DNA of 34,167 nucleotides from Pseudomonadota bacterium (GTDB taxonomy: Bacteria > Pseudomonadota > Alphaproteobacteria > Acetobacterales > Acetobacteraceae): contig JAJZFB010000058.1 in the NCBI GenBank assembly GCA_021805545.1, positions 1 through 34,167 of the forward strand. Direction: 5' to 3'. Under the pieces are notes generated by a model, which saw only the letters and a list, made by a program, of their open reading frames with translations, did no database searches and had not been told where the DNA came from. Positions 31,482 to 34,167 of the stretch are shown piece after piece. Each line of letters opens with the position of its first letter. The stretch's first letter is position 1. A program made the translations under genes and the position numbers.

Positions 31482-31500
31482 AACGCACGTTGCGTGCTGC

Positions 31501-32133
31501 TTACATAGGCGGCGTCATGCCGTTTTTGCCAACATTGATGCGGCTGGTGGTAAAACTGCCGGCGGCGGCAGATGTGGGGAAAAAGATGACATGAGCGCCC
31601 GGGGATAAATCCGCGATGCTGCCCGGCGCATAGGTGACCACGGGAACGCCATCTGGAATCAAGATGGTCTTGCTGCCGCTGCCGTCATTCACATGCAGGG
31701 TCAGGTTGCCAGATCCGCTAAGCGCTCCGACGGTTCCCCGCGTTTGGGAGATGGCTCCAACGGTGCCGTTCGTCATCGTGCTGTGCGGCGCCAGGTTCCA
31801 TTTGCGCGTGCCTAGACCGATACCGCGCATGCTATCGGGAAAGACCTGCAGCTCCATCGCCCGGTAGATGCCGTCCGGCTGCTTCACTGCCGCCGTGCCG
31901 ACATAGGTGCCGACTTTGACATCCGCGCGTGAGCCGGGAATGACTTCGGTAATTATAGCATCAGGGGCCAGCGTGACGTAAGCCTTGGTGCCGGCGGTCT
32001 CAGTCACCGAAAGCACGCGGCCGTTCACCGCATCGATCGTGCCGCGAACCGGCATGGGCGGTGCAGCTGCCAGTGCCACTCCCCCGCCGGCCAGCATGAA
32101 TATGGACAGTGCAAGGGATATCATCCTTTTCAT
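31501..32133 (-). CDS. Secreted small beta-rich protein, DUF5666-like
   Basis: 210 residues with a clear signal peptide: MKRM, then hydrophobic ISLALSIFMLAGGGVALAA, cleaved probably after ALA-A near residue 23. The mature part is Gly/Thr/Val-rich with alternating beta pattern (VRGTIDAVNGRVLSV; GAHVIFFPTSAAAGSF), reminiscent of OB-like DUF5666 proteins, which I cannot confirm. ATG 32133 is preferred over the longer frame (32154) because AGGAAAGG sits at proper distance. Likely periplasmic. Function unknown. Confidence 0.75.
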   Translation of the reverse strand: MKRMISLALSIFMLAGGGVALAAAPPMPVRGTIDAVNGRVLSVTETAGTKAYVTLAPDAIITEVIPGSRADVKVGTYVGTAAVKQPDGIYRAMELQVFPDSMRGIGLGTRKWNLAPHSTMTNGTVGAISQTRGTVGALSGSGNLTLHVNDGSGSKTILIPDGVPVVTYAPGSIADLSPGAHVIFFPTSAAAGSFTTSRINVGKNGMTPPM

Positions 32134-32180
32134 TGGGTATCCTTTCCTGATCATCTCCCCGCCGGAGGCCGGCTGGGAGG

Positions 32181-32206
32181 CATGCTACAACTACATGCTA
32201 CAACTA
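32181..32206. repeat. 13-bp perfect tandem repeat upstream of the secreted-protein gene
   Basis: CATGCTACAACTA occurs twice back to back, 48 to 73 bases before the start codon on the minus strand. On that strand a -10-like TATAGT overlaps it. Possibly a regulator-binding direct repeat or a slippage product. Confidence 0.6.
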
Positions 32207-32287
32207 TAAGCCAGTCCCGGCCCCTGCGAGCCGGCGCCTATGCCAGGGGCAGAACCCTGGCCTGTCTTTCCCCCGCAACTTAGCCCC

Positions 32288-32914
32288 TTATTTCTCGTTA
32301 GGCTTGAGTGCCGGTGCCGGCGTCTTGCCGGAAGCGGTTTTGAGGTCGTAGCCGATTTTGTCGGCGTGTTTTTCGAGCTGCACGCCGAAGCTGTTGAGAG
32401 CGCCGGTCAGCATGACGTAGTTACCGATGGTAAAGAGTAGATCCATCATCTGCTTCTGGCTGAAATATTTGCCGAGCGTGGCCCAGGTCTCATCGCTGAG
32501 CCGGGCACCGTTGATGAATTCATCTGTGGCGCGCAGCACCGCGCGGTCTTCCTCGTTCCAGCTAGGGGCATCCGGCCCCGTACAGATGGCGGCGATCTCT
32601 TCCAGGCTCATGCCGAGATTGAGCGCATAGCCGACATGATAATGCCACTCATAATCGCCTTTCAGCAGATAGCTTGCGCGCAGTGTCAGCAGTTCGCGCG
32701 GGCGCAAGGGCAGGGTGGAGTTCACCATCACATGCTTGCCGAAATTATAATAGGCGAGTGCCAGGTCAGGATGGTGGGCCAGCGTCATGGAGATATGGGT
32801 GGCGGAGCCGTTTTCCCAGCGCTCCTGTTCGCCCCAGAAATCGAAAACCTTATGCGCCTCGGCGGGCGCGTCCTTCTTTTGCAAAGGCGCGATGCGTGTT
32901 GTTGTTCCTGTCAT
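32288..32914 (-). CDS. Carboxymuconolactone decarboxylase family protein
   Basis: 208-residue all-helical protein of the CMD/AhpD-like superfamily. The conserved block is LPLRPRELLTLRASYLLKGDYEWHYH and the following YALNLGMSLEEIAAI. It lacks the C-x-x-C of AhpD peroxidases, so a decarboxylase-like or unknown role is more likely than peroxide reduction. ATG 32914 with GAGGAAC just upstream is preferred; the frame extends to a TTG at 32923. Dienelactone hydrolase at 26050 acts in the same beta-ketoadipate-type chemistry in other bacteria, but the two are not adjacent. Confidence 0.85.
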   Translation of the reverse strand: MTGTTTRIAPLQKKDAPAEAHKVFDFWGEQERWENGSATHISMTLAHHPDLALAYYNFGKHVMVNSTLPLRPRELLTLRASYLLKGDYEWHYHVGYALNLGMSLEEIAAICTGPDAPSWNEEDRAVLRATDEFINGARLSDETWATLGKYFSQKQMMDLLFTIGNYVMLTGALNSFGVQLEKHADKIGYDLKTASGKTPAPALKPNEK

Positions 32915-32923
32915 GTTCCTCAA

Positions 32924-33198
32924 TCTCGTTTTCGATTCCGAATTTCTCGAACATTATTGTCGAGTTCCAATCGGCAATCGCCTCTTGGAGACCTGGGTTT
33001 TTTATGACGGTTTGACCCGCCTTGCCAAGCAATCTTCCGGCTCACAGTGCCGAGGTGCCGAACTGACGCCCGCTATTCACGCCCACATTATGCTTTGCCA
33101 GCCAGGCCTCTCCAAAGCAGGCTATCCGTTACCCCCAACCCAGACACTACCTTTTCATCCGCGCCGCACAGGCTCAGGGAGCAAAGCTCCCTCAAACC
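32924..33198. other. Gap between glpX and the CMD-family gene
   Basis: 275 bases without a supported gene. An interrupted dyad CTCGA (32946-32950) / TCGAG (32960-32964), 32 bases upstream of the CMD start, could be an operator. The remainder shows nothing I can name. Confidence 0.4.
33176..33192 (-). terminator. Hairpin after glpX
   Basis: Perfect 7-bp stem AGGGAGC-AAA-GCTCCCT, six bases after the glpX stop on the minus strand. There is no T-tract, so it may be only a stabilising 3' stem or a Rho-dependent site. Confidence 0.4.
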
Positions 33199-34167
33199 TC
33201 ACTCCACAATCTGCTTCTTCGCGAAATTATGGTGCCCCTCAATATACCGCACCGTGCCGGACTTGCTCCGCATCACGATGGAGTGCGTCACCGCCCCCAG
33301 CCCCTCGCGCCGCACGCCGTTCAGCATGGCGCCCGAGGTCACGCCCGTGGCGGCGAACATCACATCGCCCTTGGCCATTTCCTCAATCGAATAAATCCGC
33401 TTCGGGTCCGTAATGCCCATGGTCAGGGCGCGGGCAATTTGCGCCTCGTCCTCAAACATCAACTGCCCCTGCATCTGCCCGCCAATGCAGCGCAACGCCG
33501 CCGCCGCCAGCACGCCTTCAGGCGCGCCGCCCGAGCCTAAATACATATCCACGCCGGTATTCGGCTGGCTGGCGGCAATCACCCCCGCCACGTCGCCATC
33601 GCCAAGCAGCATAATGCGCGCCCCGGCCTCGCGGATTTTGGCAATCTTCTCCGCGTGGCGGTCGCGGTCCAGCATGCACACCATCAAATCGGCAATATCC
33701 ACGCCCTTGGCCAGCGCCAGATTCTTCAAATTCTCCTTCACCGACGCTTCCAGATGCACAACACCCTCAGGCAGTCCGCCGCCCACGGCAATCTTCTCCA
33801 TGTAAATATCCGGCGCGTGCAAAAAATTGCCGCGCTCGGCCAGCGCCACCGTGGCAATGGCATTCGGCCCGCCCTTGGCGGTTATGGAGGTGCCTTCCAG
33901 CGGGTCCACGGCAATATCCATCTCCGGCCCGCCGCAGCCCACTTTCTCGCCAATATACAGCATTGGCGCTTCGTCCATCTCGCCTTCGCCAATCACCACC
34001 GTGCCGTTAATGGCCACGGTGTCGAAGGCCTTGCGCATCGCCTCCACGGCGGCGCCGTCGGCATCGTTTTTCTTGCCGCGCCCAATCCAGCGGGCGGCGG
34101 CAATGGCGGCGGCTTCGGTCACGCGCACCAGTTCAAGCGCCAGATTGCGGTCAGAAACGTCACCAAG
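33199..34167 (-). CDS. glpX: Class II fructose-1,6-bisphosphatase GlpX, start outside the window
   Basis: Gluconeogenic phosphatase converting fructose 1,6-bisphosphate to fructose 6-phosphate; some homologues also act on sedoheptulose 1,7-bisphosphate. The frame is open to the last base (codons read L-G-D-V-S-D-R-N-L-A-L-E-L), so only a few N-terminal residues are missing. Metal/substrate motifs are GEGEMDEAPMLYIGE, DPLEGTS, and MLDRDRH, plus GDGDVAGVI and YLGSGGAPEGVLAAAAL. About 323 codons are visible against a usual 320-340. Confidence 0.96.
   Translation of the reverse strand, partial: LGDVSDRNLALELVRVTEAAAIAAARWIGRGKKNDADGAAVEAMRKAFDTVAINGTVVIGEGEMDEAPMLYIGEKVGCGGPEMDIAVDPLEGTSITAKGGPNAIATVALAERGNFLHAPDIYMEKIAVGGGLPEGVVHLEASVKENLKNLALAKGVDIADLMVCMLDRDRHAEKIAKIREAGARIMLLGDGDVAGVIAASQPNTGVDMYLGSGGAPEGVLAAAALRCIGGQMQGQLMFEDEAQIARALTMGITDPKRIYSIEEMAKGDVMFAATGVTSGAMLNGVRREGLGAVTHSIVMRSKSGTVRYIEGHHNFAKKQIVE

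Noticed and set aside
32850-33032. 60-codon minus-strand frame upstream of and overlapping the CMD gene
   Set aside because: Overlaps the CMD start in a different frame, lacks a Shine-Dalgarno and has no recognisable product.

Overview
This 34 kb window is GC-rich chromosomal DNA from an alphaproteobacterium. The evidence is a Cys-poor alphaproteobacterial-type DksA, a Coq7 ubiquinone hydroxylase next to dsbB, a group II GlpX, and many compact operons with ATGA or GTGA stop/start overlaps. The mdh type, the dsbB-coq7 pair and the acetic-acid-bacterial flavour of several proteins make Acetobacteraceae (Rhodospirillales) my best guess, but this is inference. I see no insertion-sequence transposase, CRISPR array, rRNA or phage gene.

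Layout. 1-2114: the 3' part of hslU, then overlapping dsbB and coq7. 2115-2975: a lower-GC patch with one Nudix hydrolase. 2976-7396 (minus): a stand-alone transketolase/AceE-like TPP enzyme, a GT4 glycosyltransferase and a calcineurin-like phosphoesterase. 7567-9481 (plus): a lipid-kinase-like protein and malate dehydrogenase, closed by a strong terminator. 9807-18518 (plus): a tight run of an amidohydrolase, an SDR dehydrogenase and an EthD protein, leading after 32 bases into six hyf-like genes (B, C, E, F, G, I). 18587-20778: dksA (minus), then a GT2 and a VTT membrane protein (plus). 20913-23321 (minus): an unusual membrane-anchored ABC/phosphatase fusion. 23603-25758 (plus): a CYTH-like protein and a two-gene chromate-transporter-family pair. 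26050-29569: dienelactone hydrolase, DUF805 protein, lepA and tRNA-Ser(GGA). 29570-34167: a repeat-rich region, a tandem-HTH GntR regulator, a secreted small protein, a carboxymuconolactone-decarboxylase-family protein, and glpX, which runs off the right end.

Two systems deserve attention. First, the hyf-like cluster encodes a complete ion-pumping membrane arm and an Fe-S subunit, but the large subunit has lost all four cysteines that would bind the NiFe centre. It is therefore a complex I/hydrogenase-4 relative of the Ehr type rather than a hydrogenase, and its substrate is unknown. Second, the 802-residue protein at 20913-23321 joins a PstB-like ATPase domain (Walker A Lys to Arg, degenerate signature, switch His to Gln) to a dual-specificity-phosphatase domain whose catalytic Cys is Ser. 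This looks like a double pseudoenzyme on a membrane tether.

The intergenic regions carry a family of palindromic elements: two hairpins with shared ATACCAACGG ends around a GC-rich core. There is one complete copy, two half copies and one solitary hairpin. One pair of hairpins differs by three substitutions per arm, all compensated on the opposite arm. A second, about 67-bp intergenic repeat occurs twice.
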